NCBI RefSeq assembly: GCF_024519455.1
Contig: NZ_JALJRY010000008.1
Coordinates: 318,132 to 382,131 of the forward strand
Direction: 5' to 3'
Length of the DNA stretch: 64,000 bases
DNA from: Streptomyces sp. STR69
GTDB lineage: Bacteria > Actinomycetota > Actinomycetes > Streptomycetales > Streptomycetaceae
Shown here piece after piece: positions 7,792 to 15,566 of the stretch. A program made the position numbers and the translations under genes. The notes beneath the pieces are model-generated. The model had not been told where the DNA came from. It did no database searches and was given only the letters and a program-made list of their open reading frames with translations. Every line of letters starts with the position of its first letter. Within the stretch, counting starts at the first letter, position 1.

Positions 7792-8657
7792 TGACCGGAC
7801 GACGACTCGGCGAGGAACGCGAGACTCAGCGGGTTGTACAGCGTGGCCTTCTCATGTTGCGGCCAATGTCCGCATTCGGTGAAGACCTCAAGCCTCGCTC
7901 CCGGAATCGCGCCGGCGATCGCCTCGGCCTCCGGAACGTCCCCGAGCGGGTTCTTGTTGCCCCACACCACCAGCGTCGGGGCCTTGATCCGCGCCATGCG
8001 GTCGGGGCGCAGCAGATTCCGCTCACGGGCCTCGACCTCCTGGAGGGCGAGCAGGTTGTGCAGGTTCCGCTGGAAGTCGGGGTGGTGGTAGATCTCGTAG
8101 CGCACCTGGGTCAGCTCCTCGCCCAGGTCCTCGTCCCAGTGGGCCCACAGCAGGGCCAGCCGGTCGCGGGTGTAGGAGATCTCGGGCTCCATGGCCGCGG
8201 CGCGGGTGGAGGTCTTCAGCCGCTCCATCACCGCCGGGTTGATCTTCGTGCCGCCCATGCACAGGAGCTGGAGGGAGGCGACCCGGTCCGGGTACTCGCT
8301 CGCGGCCCACGATCCGACCCAGCCGCCCAGCGACTCGCCGACCAGGTGCGCGCGCTCGGCGCCCACCGCGTCGAGGTAGGCCATCAGGTGGTCGACGTAC
8401 GCGGGGATCTCACCCGGGCGATCCGGCTTGCCGGTGTAGCCGTGGCCGAGCATGTCGATGGCGTGGCAGCGGTAGCCCGCCTCGGCGTGCGCCGGGATGT
8501 TGCGGACGAAGGCCTCCAGGTGGCCCGTCGTGCCGTGCAGGAACACCACGTGCTCGCCGTCCTCGGGGCCGGCCTGGAGCGCGCGGGTGGTGATATCGCC
8601 GGTCTCGACGTACGCGTGGCGGTAGTCGATGCCCGAGAGTTCGGTCCAGATGCTCAT
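7788..8657 (-). CDS. Alpha/beta hydrolase (meta-cleavage-product hydrolase-like)
   Basis: 289-residue cytoplasmic alpha/beta hydrolase. Oxyanion region FLHGTTGH at 39-46, nucleophile S109 in GESLGG, catalytic His in ECGHWPQHEK near residue 264. Its neighbour 7 bp upstream is a LigB-type extradiol dioxygenase; in aromatic pathways such hydrolases cleave the C-C bond of the ring-fission product. The HGTTGH loop is less typical of that class than the HGGGPG of the protein at 17205, so a different ester or C-C substrate is possible. Part of the minus-strand Rieske operon. Confidence 0.88.
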   Translation of the reverse strand: MSIWTELSGIDYRHAYVETGDITTRALQAGPEDGEHVVFLHGTTGHLEAFVRNIPAHAEAGYRCHAIDMLGHGYTGKPDRPGEIPAYVDHLMAYLDAVGAERAHLVGESLGGWVGSWAASEYPDRVASLQLLCMGGTKINPAVMERLKTSTRAAAMEPEISYTRDRLALLWAHWDEDLGEELTQVRYEIYHHPDFQRNLHNLLALQEVEARERNLLRPDRMARIKAPTLVVWGNKNPLGDVPEAEAIAGAIPGARLEVFTECGHWPQHEKATLYNPLSLAFLAESSSGH

Positions 8658-8664
8658 GACTGCC

Positions 8665-9621
8665 TTACTGCCTTTCGGTGGGGGCCTGTTGGGGGTCGAG
8701 GACGGCTACGCCCATCCCGGTGAGCCACTCGGGCATCGGTTCGTACGCCAGCCGGCGGCCGGGCACGTGGTCGAGCACGGCCGACATCAGCAGCCAGGTG
8801 CGCAGCTCCTGCGCCCCGTTGCCGGCGACCTTCTCCAACTCCTCGGTGCTGTATGCGGTGATGCGGCTGATCTCGCCCCGTTCGACCAGGGACAGAAACT
8901 CGTTGTCGAACTCCGGGTTGAGGGCGGCCTCGGCGGCGCGGATGATCTCGCGGCGCCGGACGTCGTAGTCCTGCCAGTTCTCCCGGCCGTTGAGCCAGGC
9001 GCCGACCATGAACTCCTCGTCGTCGCCGTGCGGTTCGCGCCAGTCCGGCCAGGGCAGCCGGTGCGAGAGCCCGCCCGAGCCGACCACCGCGACCCGCCGG
9101 TCGCCGGGGAAGGAGAGGACGGCTTCCCGGATCGCGCGGCCCAGGTCCTCGCAGCGGGTGAGGGTGGGCAGGGGCGGGGCGAAGACGTTCACGACGATCG
9201 GCACGATCTCCACGTCCATGCCCTCGAAGAGGTACTGGATCGCGTGCGACTGACCGTGGTCGATCTGGAGTCTGGCGGAGAACGCCGGGTCGAAACTCCC
9301 GCTCTCCACAAGGGAGTTGGCGAGGTGCCGGGCCAGCGGAATATCGACCGGCTGGGGCCCCTTCGGAGTCCCCGACTCACCGCTCGCGACGCACTCGCCG
9401 ACGCCGATGGTGAAGCTCGGGATCAGGTCCAGCCAGAAACCCCGGAAGTGGTTCGAGCCGATGAGGATCACCGTGTCCGGGCGGGCCGCCAGCAGCGCGT
9501 CCCGGGCCTCGGACAGCGCGTCGCGGAACCGCTCCGCCCGGTCCTTGTGGAAGGTCTGCTCCCAATGGGTGTTCATCAGCGTGCTGTGCGAGGCGCCCAC
9601 GCCCAGGACGATCTCCGTCAT
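8665..9621 (-). CDS. Class III (LigB-type) extradiol ring-cleavage dioxygenase
   Basis: 318 residues from the ATG at 9621, which has GGGAGAG upstream; the frame remains open before it. The fold is that of protocatechuate 4,5-dioxygenase beta and 2,3-dihydroxyphenylpropionate dioxygenase: H12 in GASHSTL, H58 in GSNHFRGFW and a GSGGLSHRLPWP segment are the expected iron-ligand and catalytic-His regions. It would open a catechol-like ring using Fe(II) and O2. The ATG overlaps the stop of the M20-like gene (ATGA) and the hydrolase follows 7 bp later, so ring opening and product cleavage appear translationally linked. Confidence 0.9.
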   Translation of the reverse strand: MTEIVLGVGASHSTLMNTHWEQTFHKDRAERFRDALSEARDALLAARPDTVILIGSNHFRGFWLDLIPSFTIGVGECVASGESGTPKGPQPVDIPLARHLANSLVESGSFDPAFSARLQIDHGQSHAIQYLFEGMDVEIVPIVVNVFAPPLPTLTRCEDLGRAIREAVLSFPGDRRVAVVGSGGLSHRLPWPDWREPHGDDEEFMVGAWLNGRENWQDYDVRRREIIRAAEAALNPEFDNEFLSLVERGEISRITAYSTEELEKVAGNGAQELRTWLLMSAVLDHVPGRRLAYEPMPEWLTGMGVAVLDPQQAPTERQ

Positions 9622-10952
9622 GCCGCTCTCCCTTCCATCTCGGCGCGGGACCGGGTCACCGTGTCGACCGCCGTACGGATCAGATGGCGCGTCAGTTTCT
9701 CCATGGCCCGCACGGAGACCGTGTTCATGCCCCGCGCGAAGTCGATGTCGAAGAGGGAGTCGGTGACCTTCGGCATGCCGACCCGTACGGTCGGGATGCC
9801 GCGCCCGCGAAGGATGTTGGCGTCGGTGGCACCGCTGTTGCCCCGGATCACCTCGTGCTCGCGCCCCTCGAAGGCGGCCCAACTCGCCGTCGCACTGCGG
9901 CAGATCCAGCTCTCGGGGTCCGTGCTGGTGCCGGGGATGGCCAGCACCATCTCGGCGCCGACGTCGATGTTCTTGTCACGCAGGGCGCCGATGGCCGCCA
10001 TGAACTCCCGCTTCGCCTGCATCGGCGTCGTGTCCGGGCCGATCCGCAGGTCCACCATGAGGGTGCAGGAGGCCGGTGTCACCGCCGCCATCCGGGGCCA
10101 ACCCCCTTGTATCGAGGAGACGATGCCCTGCGGTGCGACCGTGCCGGAGGTGTGCCGTTCGGCGTACTCGACGAACCACTCCTCCAGATGCCGGGCGACC
10201 TCTCCGGCGCGCGCTACGGCGTTGTCGTAGGGGAGGCGGTGGCGGGAGCCGACGTAGGTGTGGGTGCCGTGGACCGTCACCTCGAACCAGACGAGGCCGA
10301 CCTCGTCCCAGGAGACCGTCCAGCCGGGTTTGGCGATGAGCGCGTAGTCGGTCCACATGCCCTGCTCCAACAGGAACGAACAGCCCACGCCCTGGCCGGT
10401 GTTGAGGCGGCTGGAGCCGGGGCGGGCGTTGGTGGGCATGCCGCCCGCGCCGAAGGCCGCGACCAGGTCGCCGGTGAGCGGGACGCCGGCCAGCGCGATC
10501 GCCTCGGCGGCCATCATCACGCAGGCGGCGTGGCCCTTCGGGTTGGAGGCGCCGAGGCCGACGACGAGATCGTCGTGGACGGTGGCACGCGGACGCATGT
10601 CGTCCCGCAACTCCGGCCCGATCCACGGGAGATCCTCGCTCTCCTCGCCCACCGTCAGGGTGTCGATCGGCGCGTAGAGCATCAGGTCGGGGCCGCTGCC
10701 GTCGCCGGAGAGCCGGGCCCAGGCGTTGGCCTGCCGGTCGTCCAGCCGCTGAACGCGGGCCGGACAGCCGGCCGTTGTGAGGGTGTCGGCGATGTGCGCG
10801 GCGAGCGGGCCCTCGTCGCCGGTCGGGGACGGGACCTCGACGAGCCCGGTGATCAGGTCGCGCAGCCGGTCGGCGGTGACGTGCCGCCAGGCGTCGGCGG
10901 TCCAGGCCGCACGTCTGTCGTCCAGACCGGCCAACTCGCCCTCGGCGCTCAC
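9618..10952 (-). CDS. M20-fold amidohydrolase/peptidase-like protein with degenerate metal site
   Basis: 444-residue protein with the overall M20 (ArgE/DapE/carboxypeptidase G2) layout, including the dimerisation domain around VTVHGTHTYVGSRHR. The metal ligands look altered: the GHxD motif reads YAPID (P95 in place of His), the bridging-Asp region reads GASNPKG (N137) and the catalytic Glu-Glu position reads GAGGMP (168-173). The normal M20 enzyme at 38251-39351 keeps all of these. It may be a pseudoenzyme, a binding protein or an enzyme with another mechanism. GTG start overlaps the 38-residue peptide gene and its stop overlaps the extradiol dioxygenase start, so it is firmly embedded in the operon. 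Confidence 0.8.
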   Translation of the reverse strand: MSAEGELAGLDDRRAAWTADAWRHVTADRLRDLITGLVEVPSPTGDEGPLAAHIADTLTTAGCPARVQRLDDRQANAWARLSGDGSGPDLMLYAPIDTLTVGEESEDLPWIGPELRDDMRPRATVHDDLVVGLGASNPKGHAACVMMAAEAIALAGVPLTGDLVAAFGAGGMPTNARPGSSRLNTGQGVGCSFLLEQGMWTDYALIAKPGWTVSWDEVGLVWFEVTVHGTHTYVGSRHRLPYDNAVARAGEVARHLEEWFVEYAERHTSGTVAPQGIVSSIQGGWPRMAAVTPASCTLMVDLRIGPDTTPMQAKREFMAAIGALRDKNIDVGAEMVLAIPGTSTDPESWICRSATASWAAFEGREHEVIRGNSGATDANILRGRGIPTVRVGMPKVTDSLFDIDFARGMNTVSVRAMEKLTRHLIRTAVDTVTRSRAEMEGRAA

Positions 10953-11065
10953 TGGTTGATCCTGTGTACCTGAGTCATCGTCGTACGCTCGAAGCGCTTT
11001 TTCGCGAGCGGGAGCCCGATCGCGATGCCGACTCCGACGAGCAGGGTGAGCAGTGTGCGGCCCAT
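10949..11065 (-). CDS. Small single-pass membrane peptide
   Basis: 38 codons, MGRTLLTLLVGVGIAIGLP followed by a basic stretch (AKKRFER) and a short tail. The N-terminal ~18 residues form one membrane helix with positive charges after it, giving N-out/C-in topology by the positive-inside rule. GGAAGG lies just upstream of the ATG, 2 bp after the Rieske gene stop, and its TGA overlaps the next GTG start (GTGA), so spacing strongly supports translation. Function unknown; it could tether or stabilise the oxygenase or act in uptake. No family recognised. Confidence 0.6.
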   Translation of the reverse strand: MGRTLLTLLVGVGIAIGLPLAKKRFERTTMTQVHRINQ

Positions 11066-11067
11066 GG

Positions 11068-12276
11068 TCAGGCTTCCTTCCCTTCGGTGCCTGTACCGGC
11101 GAGCTTCTTGCCGTACTCCTCCTCGCTGAGATTCCGCCAGGCGGTCAGCGAGATGTCGGGGCGGTAGAGCTTCTCCGGGGGAGCGTCGGTGATGTCGACC
11201 ATCCAGGCGTCCTGGCCGGAGAACTGGCCGTGGAACAACCACCTGATCGCACCGAGGTACTTGGCGTAGAAACGCAGGGTGTCCCAGCCCTCGGTGAAGT
11301 TGACCATCACGCCGACGTAGCGGTGGTTGTCCTGGTCGACGGGGACGTAGAACTCGTAGTGGATGAAGTTCGGGTACGCGATGCGCAGCACGCCCGGCAT
11401 CGACAGGGACGCGAAGCCGGGGAACTCCTGGGCCTCGATCGTCGGGTTGACCTGGTCGGGCTGGCCCGTGTTGCCGATGTTGAAGGTCCCCTTCGGCGGC
11501 TGGGCCTTCCACCAGCGTTTGTTGGTCCAGCGGCCGACACCGGGGAAGTCCGCCTCCCAGTAGACCTCGTCCTGGACCCGGAAGATCCAGCGGCCCTTGG
11601 GCACGATCCGGGTGATGTTCCACGTCGGCATGGGCTTGAACAGGCGCCAAAGTGCCGTGCGGTGCAGGTACTTGGCGTGTCCCTCGTCGAAGCCGTTCTC
11701 GCACGCGAAGCGCCAGTTGCCGCTGCGCGGGTCGATCCGGCCGCCCATCACGAAGGCGTTGGAGACCAACTCCTCGGGCAACTGCGAGTCGAGGGAGTGC
11801 GGTTCCTCGTCGGTCAGGGGGATGTACACCCACACCATGCCGAGCCGCTCCTCGACCGGGTACGTCCGCACCGAGACCTTGCCGGTCAGCCGGCAGCCGG
11901 GCCCGTCGGTGATGACCGCGGCGAGCTTGCCGGTGGGCAGGTCGAAGGTCCAGCCGTGGTACGGGCAGCTGACCGTGCCGGGGAACTGCTGGTTGCCCTC
12001 GGAGAGCGGGACGCCGCGGTGCGGGCAGCGGTTGTGCAGCGCGTACGCCGTGCCGTTGTCCCGGATCAGGGTGATCTTCTCGCCGCAGATCGTGAACGGG
12101 AGCGGATCGCCGGTGATCTGGCTGGACCAGGTCACCGGGTACCAGTAGCCGCGGAAGCCCGCGCCCGCCGCGTCGTAGTGGGGCCACGACTTCCAGTCCT
12201 GGCGGCCGGGCTCACCTGCTGGTATGCGGCGGCTCCGGACCGGTGGCTGAGTGTCGGGAGTGTCGTCGACCGTCAT
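11068..12276 (-). CDS. Rieske non-haem iron oxygenase, alpha subunit (carbazole-dioxygenase-like)
   Basis: 402 residues from the ATG at 12276. Rieske cluster: C84/H86 in CPHRG and C104/H107 in CPYHGW. Mononuclear iron: D197, H200 and H205 in ENGFDEGHAKYLHR. The arrangement, length and segments FRGYWYPV, NWRFACENGFD and EFYVPVD resemble the homotrimeric CarAa-type group rather than alpha-beta dioxygenases, and no beta-subunit gene is present. It would hydroxylate, demethylate or angularly dioxygenate an aromatic or heterocyclic substrate with electrons from a ferredoxin. First gene of a minus-strand operon reaching 6022. Its promoter region carries copy A of the island box. Confidence 0.9.
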   Translation of the reverse strand: MTVDDTPDTQPPVRSRRIPAGEPGRQDWKSWPHYDAAGAGFRGYWYPVTWSSQITGDPLPFTICGEKITLIRDNGTAYALHNRCPHRGVPLSEGNQQFPGTVSCPYHGWTFDLPTGKLAAVITDGPGCRLTGKVSVRTYPVEERLGMVWVYIPLTDEEPHSLDSQLPEELVSNAFVMGGRIDPRSGNWRFACENGFDEGHAKYLHRTALWRLFKPMPTWNITRIVPKGRWIFRVQDEVYWEADFPGVGRWTNKRWWKAQPPKGTFNIGNTGQPDQVNPTIEAQEFPGFASLSMPGVLRIAYPNFIHYEFYVPVDQDNHRYVGVMVNFTEGWDTLRFYAKYLGAIRWLFHGQFSGQDAWMVDITDAPPEKLYRPDISLTAWRNLSEEEYGKKLAGTGTEGKEA

Positions 12277-12335
12277 CGTGGGCGTCCTCCTGCTGCCGGG
12301 TGAGCTGTACGCCGAGCATGCGGCGGGCGGGGGGA

Positions 12336-12363
12336 TCCGCCCAAGAGACCCGTCCCGCTGAGC
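12336..12363. promoter_or_regulatory. Island operator box, copy A (before Rieske operon)
   Basis: TCCGCCCAAG followed by a variable centre and CCGCTGAGC. Without gaps, the 31-bp window from 12336 matches copy B at 22 positions, including the first ten bases. Read towards the Rieske gene it ends in TTGGGCGGA 59 nt before the start codon. It lies in the 223-bp divergent region shared with the oxidoreductase gene. Confidence 0.6.
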
Positions 12364-12380
12364 AGACCGCTCCGCCGCGT

Positions 12381-12395
12381 CCCGTTCAGCGGACC
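12381..12395. promoter_or_regulatory. Island operator half-box, copy A' (before MDR oxidoreductase)
   Basis: CCCGTTCAGCGGACC is identical over 15 of 15 bases to 17148-17162 in copy B and has the same orientation relative to its downstream plus-strand gene. Only this half of the palindrome is conserved here. It is 104 bp upstream of the GTG at 12500. Confidence 0.6.
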
Positions 12396-12499
12396 CTCGT
12401 CGCTGCGCCGGGGCCGCCTGCCGTTCTACGGTGCGTCGACTGCCGCACCGGACCCGGCCGCGTCGCGTCCCGTGTCCCGCATCGATACGGAGTGACGTT

Positions 12500-13453
12500 G
12501 TGACGACCGCCCTGTCCCGCGCCCTGGTCCTGGAGAGCTTCGGCTCGCTGCCCCGCCTGGTGGAGCGCCCGGTGCCGGAGCCCCGCCCCGGCCACACCCT
12601 CGTACGGATGCGGGCGGCCCAGGTGGGCCACCTCGATCTCAACGTCGTGGACGGCAAGTTCGGCATCCTCCCGGACCTGCCCGCGGTACCGGGCACCACG
12701 GGATGCGGGGTCGTCCTCGCCTCCGACACCCACCCGGAGGGCACCCTCGTCCGGCTCGGCGGCAAGGGCCTGGGCCTGCGCCGCGACGGCTGCTGGGCGG
12801 ATCACGCACTCGTGCCGGACGCTGCCGTGGAGGCGGTGGCGGAGGGTACGGACCCTGCCCTGGCGTGCAGTTGGTTCTCACCGGCGGGCACGGCGTGGGC
12901 GGCAGTGCACGCGGTCGCGCACGTGCGGCCCGGGGAACGGGTGCTCGTGACCGGCGCGGCGGGCGCGGTCGGGGCGCTGACCGTGCAGGTCGCCGCGCGG
13001 GCCGGGGCCGAGGTGGTCGGCGTGGTCGGACGTCCGGCCAAGCTCGCCCACGTCCCCGCACCCGCCAAGTCCCTGCTGGCCTCCGACCTGTCCGCGGAGG
13101 CGGTGGGCGGCCCGGTCGACGTCGTCATCGACACGGTCGGCGGCCCGGTACTCCGCGACGCCCTCCCGCTGGTCCGCCCGCGCGGCCGGGTGGCGCTGGT
13201 CGGCTACACCGCCGGACGCGAATTCACCGTCGACCTCGCGGACTTCCTGCTGGCCGACGTGTCCCTGCTGCCGGTGAACCTGATGACCCGGGGCAAGGAG
13301 GTCGCGGCGGACGCGGAGGCACTGCTGGCGGATCTGCGGACGGGGGCGCTGACCCTGGAGATCGAGCGCCATGGACTGGACGGGCTCGCGGAGGCCGCCG
13401 ATCGGCTGCGGAGCGGGGAGGCGGTCGGCAAGGTGGTTCTCGAACTGGGCTGA
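12500..13453 (+). CDS. Medium-chain (zinc-type/quinone) oxidoreductase
   Basis: 317 residues from the GTG at 12500, chosen because GGAG lies seven bases upstream; the frame is open earlier without a ribosome site. MDR superfamily: N-terminal GroES-like domain (FGILPDLPAVPGTTGCGVV) and a Rossmann domain with VTGAAGAVGAL at about 151-161. The structural-zinc cysteines of classical alcohol dehydrogenases are absent, so it resembles quinone oxidoreductase/enoyl reductase members that use NADPH. Divergent from the Rieske operon and preceded by copy A' of the island box; it could reduce an unsaturated ring-cleavage intermediate. Confidence 0.87.
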   Translation: MTTALSRALVLESFGSLPRLVERPVPEPRPGHTLVRMRAAQVGHLDLNVVDGKFGILPDLPAVPGTTGCGVVLASDTHPEGTLVRLGGKGLGLRRDGCWADHALVPDAAVEAVAEGTDPALACSWFSPAGTAWAAVHAVAHVRPGERVLVTGAAGAVGALTVQVAARAGAEVVGVVGRPAKLAHVPAPAKSLLASDLSAEAVGGPVDVVIDTVGGPVLRDALPLVRPRGRVALVGYTAGREFTVDLADFLLADVSLLPVNLMTRGKEVAADAEALLADLRTGALTLEIERHGLDGLAEAADRLRSGEAVGKVVLELG

Positions 13454-13492
13454 GATCTCCTCGACTTGAGCCCTGGGAGCTGGGCGGTCCCG

Positions 13493-14254
13493 TCACACGA
13501 CCTTGACGACGACGCCGGTCCCTTCGAGTGCCGTCACTTCGTCGGCGGGTGCGGTGGTGTCGGTGACGAGGGTGTGCAGCAGTGTGGCGGGGCCGACGTG
13601 GGCGAAGGCGGTGTGGCCGAGTTTGCCGCCGTCTGCGGCGATGACGATGCGGCGCGAGGAGGAGATGCCCGCCTTCTTCACGGCCGCGTCGTCGAGGTCG
13701 TAGGCGGTCAGGCCCTCGGTCGCGCTCAGACCGCAACAACCCATGACGGCGGTGTCGAAGCGCAGCGCCGCCAGGGACGTGAGGGTGAGGGGGCCGGTGA
13801 GCGCTCCCTCGGCGGCCCGGGGCTGCCCGCCGGGCACCATCAGGGTGGCCGGGCCAGGGCTCTCGCCGAGGACGTGGACGGCCTGCAGGGACAGGGGCAT
13901 CACCGTGACCGGCCGGCGGCGCAGCAGGTGGGCGACCTCCAGGCAGGTGGTGCCGCTGTCGAGGAGGACGGTCTCGCCGTCGGCGATCAGCGAGGACACC
14001 TCGGCCGCGATCCGCCGCTTGGCCTCGACGGACTCGTGCGCCCGCAGCGCGAACGGCGGCTCCTCGCCCCGGAGCAGCAGGGTGCGCGCCCCGCCCCGGA
14101 CGCGTTCGAGGACGCCCTGCGCGGCCAGCGCGTCGAGGTCGCGCCGGATGGTCATCTCGGAGGCGCCGGTCAGTTCGACGAGCTCCTGGACCGTGATCCT
14201 GCCGGTCTCCCTGACGGCCTGCGCGATCGTCCCGTGCCGGTCTGCGTTGCTCAT
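13493..14254 (-). CDS. DeoR-family transcriptional regulator
   Basis: 253 residues from the ATG at 14254. Helix-turn-helix ITVQELVELTGASEMTIRRDLDAL at about residues 20-43 matches the DeoR signature, followed by the DeoRC sugar-phosphate-binding domain with LLDSGTTCLEVA and IAADGGKLG. Such regulators usually repress sugar or polyol catabolism and are released by a phosphorylated sugar. It is divergent from an MFS transporter and a HAD-like hydrolase, with ATTCAAT repeats between them, so it probably controls both. An in-frame ATG five codons earlier (14269) is possible. Confidence 0.9.
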   Translation of the reverse strand: MSNADRHGTIAQAVRETGRITVQELVELTGASEMTIRRDLDALAAQGVLERVRGGARTLLLRGEEPPFALRAHESVEAKRRIAAEVSSLIADGETVLLDSGTTCLEVAHLLRRRPVTVMPLSLQAVHVLGESPGPATLMVPGGQPRAAEGALTGPLTLTSLAALRFDTAVMGCCGLSATEGLTAYDLDDAAVKKAGISSSRRIVIAADGGKLGHTAFAHVGPATLLHTLVTDTTAPADEVTALEGTGVVVKVV

Positions 14255-14260
14255 ACCGCG

Positions 14261-14314
14261 ATTGAACACCAGCCGAAACGAACATTCAATATGTGCGAAG
14301 TGCCAGTATTCAAT
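14261..14314. promoter_or_regulatory. Repeated ATTCAAT elements in the DeoR/MFS divergent promoter
   Basis: ATTCAAT occurs at 14284-14290 and 14308-14314, with an inverted relative (ATTGAAC) at 14261-14267 next to the DeoR start. A+T-rich repeated heptamers in an otherwise GC-rich 89-bp divergent gap are typical of DeoR operators. Related GTTCG elements (CGAACA at 14279, TGTTCG at 14324) flank them. Confidence 0.5.
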
Positions 14315-14343
14315 CGCGCGTCATGTTCGTTACGGTGGATCTC

Positions 14344-15534
14344 ATGGATGATTCGCTTCGAGGTGCCCGCATCGCGACCTTTGTCTACTTCAGTCTGTGC
14401 GGCACGCTGATGGGCACCTGGGTGGTGAACATCCCCGCCGTCGAGGAGCGCGTGGGCATCACGCACGCGACGCTCGGGGGACTGCTGGTGCTGCTCGGGC
14501 TCGGAGCCTTCCTCGGCATGCAGGTGGCCGGACCGCTGACCGACCGGCTCGGGGCGCGCGTCGTCGTCCCCGCCACCGGTGTGCTGTGCAGCGCGGCCCT
14601 GGTCCTGCCCGGCCTGCCCCGGGACCCGTGGACACTGGCCGGCGCCCTGCTGCTCTTCGGCTTCTGCAACGGCTGCCTGGACGTGAGCATGAATGCCCAC
14701 GCCGTGCACGTGGAGAAGGCGTACGGCAGGCCCGTCATGTCGGCCTTCCACGCCACGTTCTCGGTCGGTGGCGTCCTGGCCGCACTTGTCGGAGCGGCCA
14801 CGGCGAGCGCCGGTCTGAGCCCGGCCGCGGGCATGGCAGCCATGGGAACCCTGGGCATCGCGACCGCCCTGATATCGGCCCGCGCCCTGTTGCCGACCGC
14901 GCCGATCGCCCCCAAGGCGCAGACCGAGCCGGTCCCGGCCCCCGAGCGGCGCGGCACCGGCAGGCGCATCTGGATCCTCGCCGCCCTGGCCCTGATGGTC
15001 ATGCTGTGCGAGGGAGCCGCCAACGACTGGAGCGCCCTGCACCTGAAGGACGTCCTCGGCGCCCCCGCGAGCACCGCCGCCTTCGCCTACGGCACCTTCG
15101 CGGCGACCATGACCATCGGCCGACTGCTCGCCGACCGCCTCGCCGCCCGGTTCGGTTCCATGGCGATCCTGCGTTACGGCGCGACGACGGCCGCCGTCGG
15201 CATCACGATCGTGACCGTCTCCCCGTGGATCTGGGCCGCGTTCGTGGGGTGGGCGCTGTTCGGTCTGGGGCTGTCCGGCTGTGTCCCGCAGCTGTTCAGC
15301 GCGGCCGGGCACGCCGACCCCTCCGCCGCCGGGGCCAATGTCTCCCGCGTCGCCGGGCTCGGCTACGTCGGCATGCTCGCGGGCCCCGCCGTCATCGGCT
15401 GGCTCACCCACCTCGTCGCCCTGAACCACGCCTTCGTCCTGCTGATCCTGTTGTGCGCGATCACCGCCGTGGCCGCCGGAATCCTGCGCACCGGATCCGA
15501 CCGCACGCCCGAGCCGGCGGCGAGCGGCCGGTGA
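14344..15534 (+). CDS. MFS transporter
   Basis: 396-residue major facilitator with about 12 predicted membrane segments. The loop 2-3 motif reads GPLTDRLGARVV, matching the MFS GxLaDrxGrr pattern, and the second half repeats it as GRLLADRLAARFG. The ATG at 14344 precedes MDDSLRGARIATFVYF, the start of helix 1; the frame is open before that. It resembles YbjJ/fucose-permease-like proteins. Divergent from DeoR and followed at 32 bp by a HAD-like protein, hinting at sugar or sugar-phosphate metabolism. Substrate unknown. Confidence 0.88.
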   Translation: MDDSLRGARIATFVYFSLCGTLMGTWVVNIPAVEERVGITHATLGGLLVLLGLGAFLGMQVAGPLTDRLGARVVVPATGVLCSAALVLPGLPRDPWTLAGALLLFGFCNGCLDVSMNAHAVHVEKAYGRPVMSAFHATFSVGGVLAALVGAATASAGLSPAAGMAAMGTLGIATALISARALLPTAPIAPKAQTEPVPAPERRGTGRRIWILAALALMVMLCEGAANDWSALHLKDVLGAPASTAAFAYGTFAATMTIGRLLADRLAARFGSMAILRYGATTAAVGITIVTVSPWIWAAFVGWALFGLGLSGCVPQLFSAAGHADPSAAGANVSRVAGLGYVGMLAGPAVIGWLTHLVALNHAFVLLILLCAITAVAAGILRTGSDRTPEPAASGR

Positions 15535-15566
15535 ACACCCCTCGGAATCCGGAGGAACCCACGACC

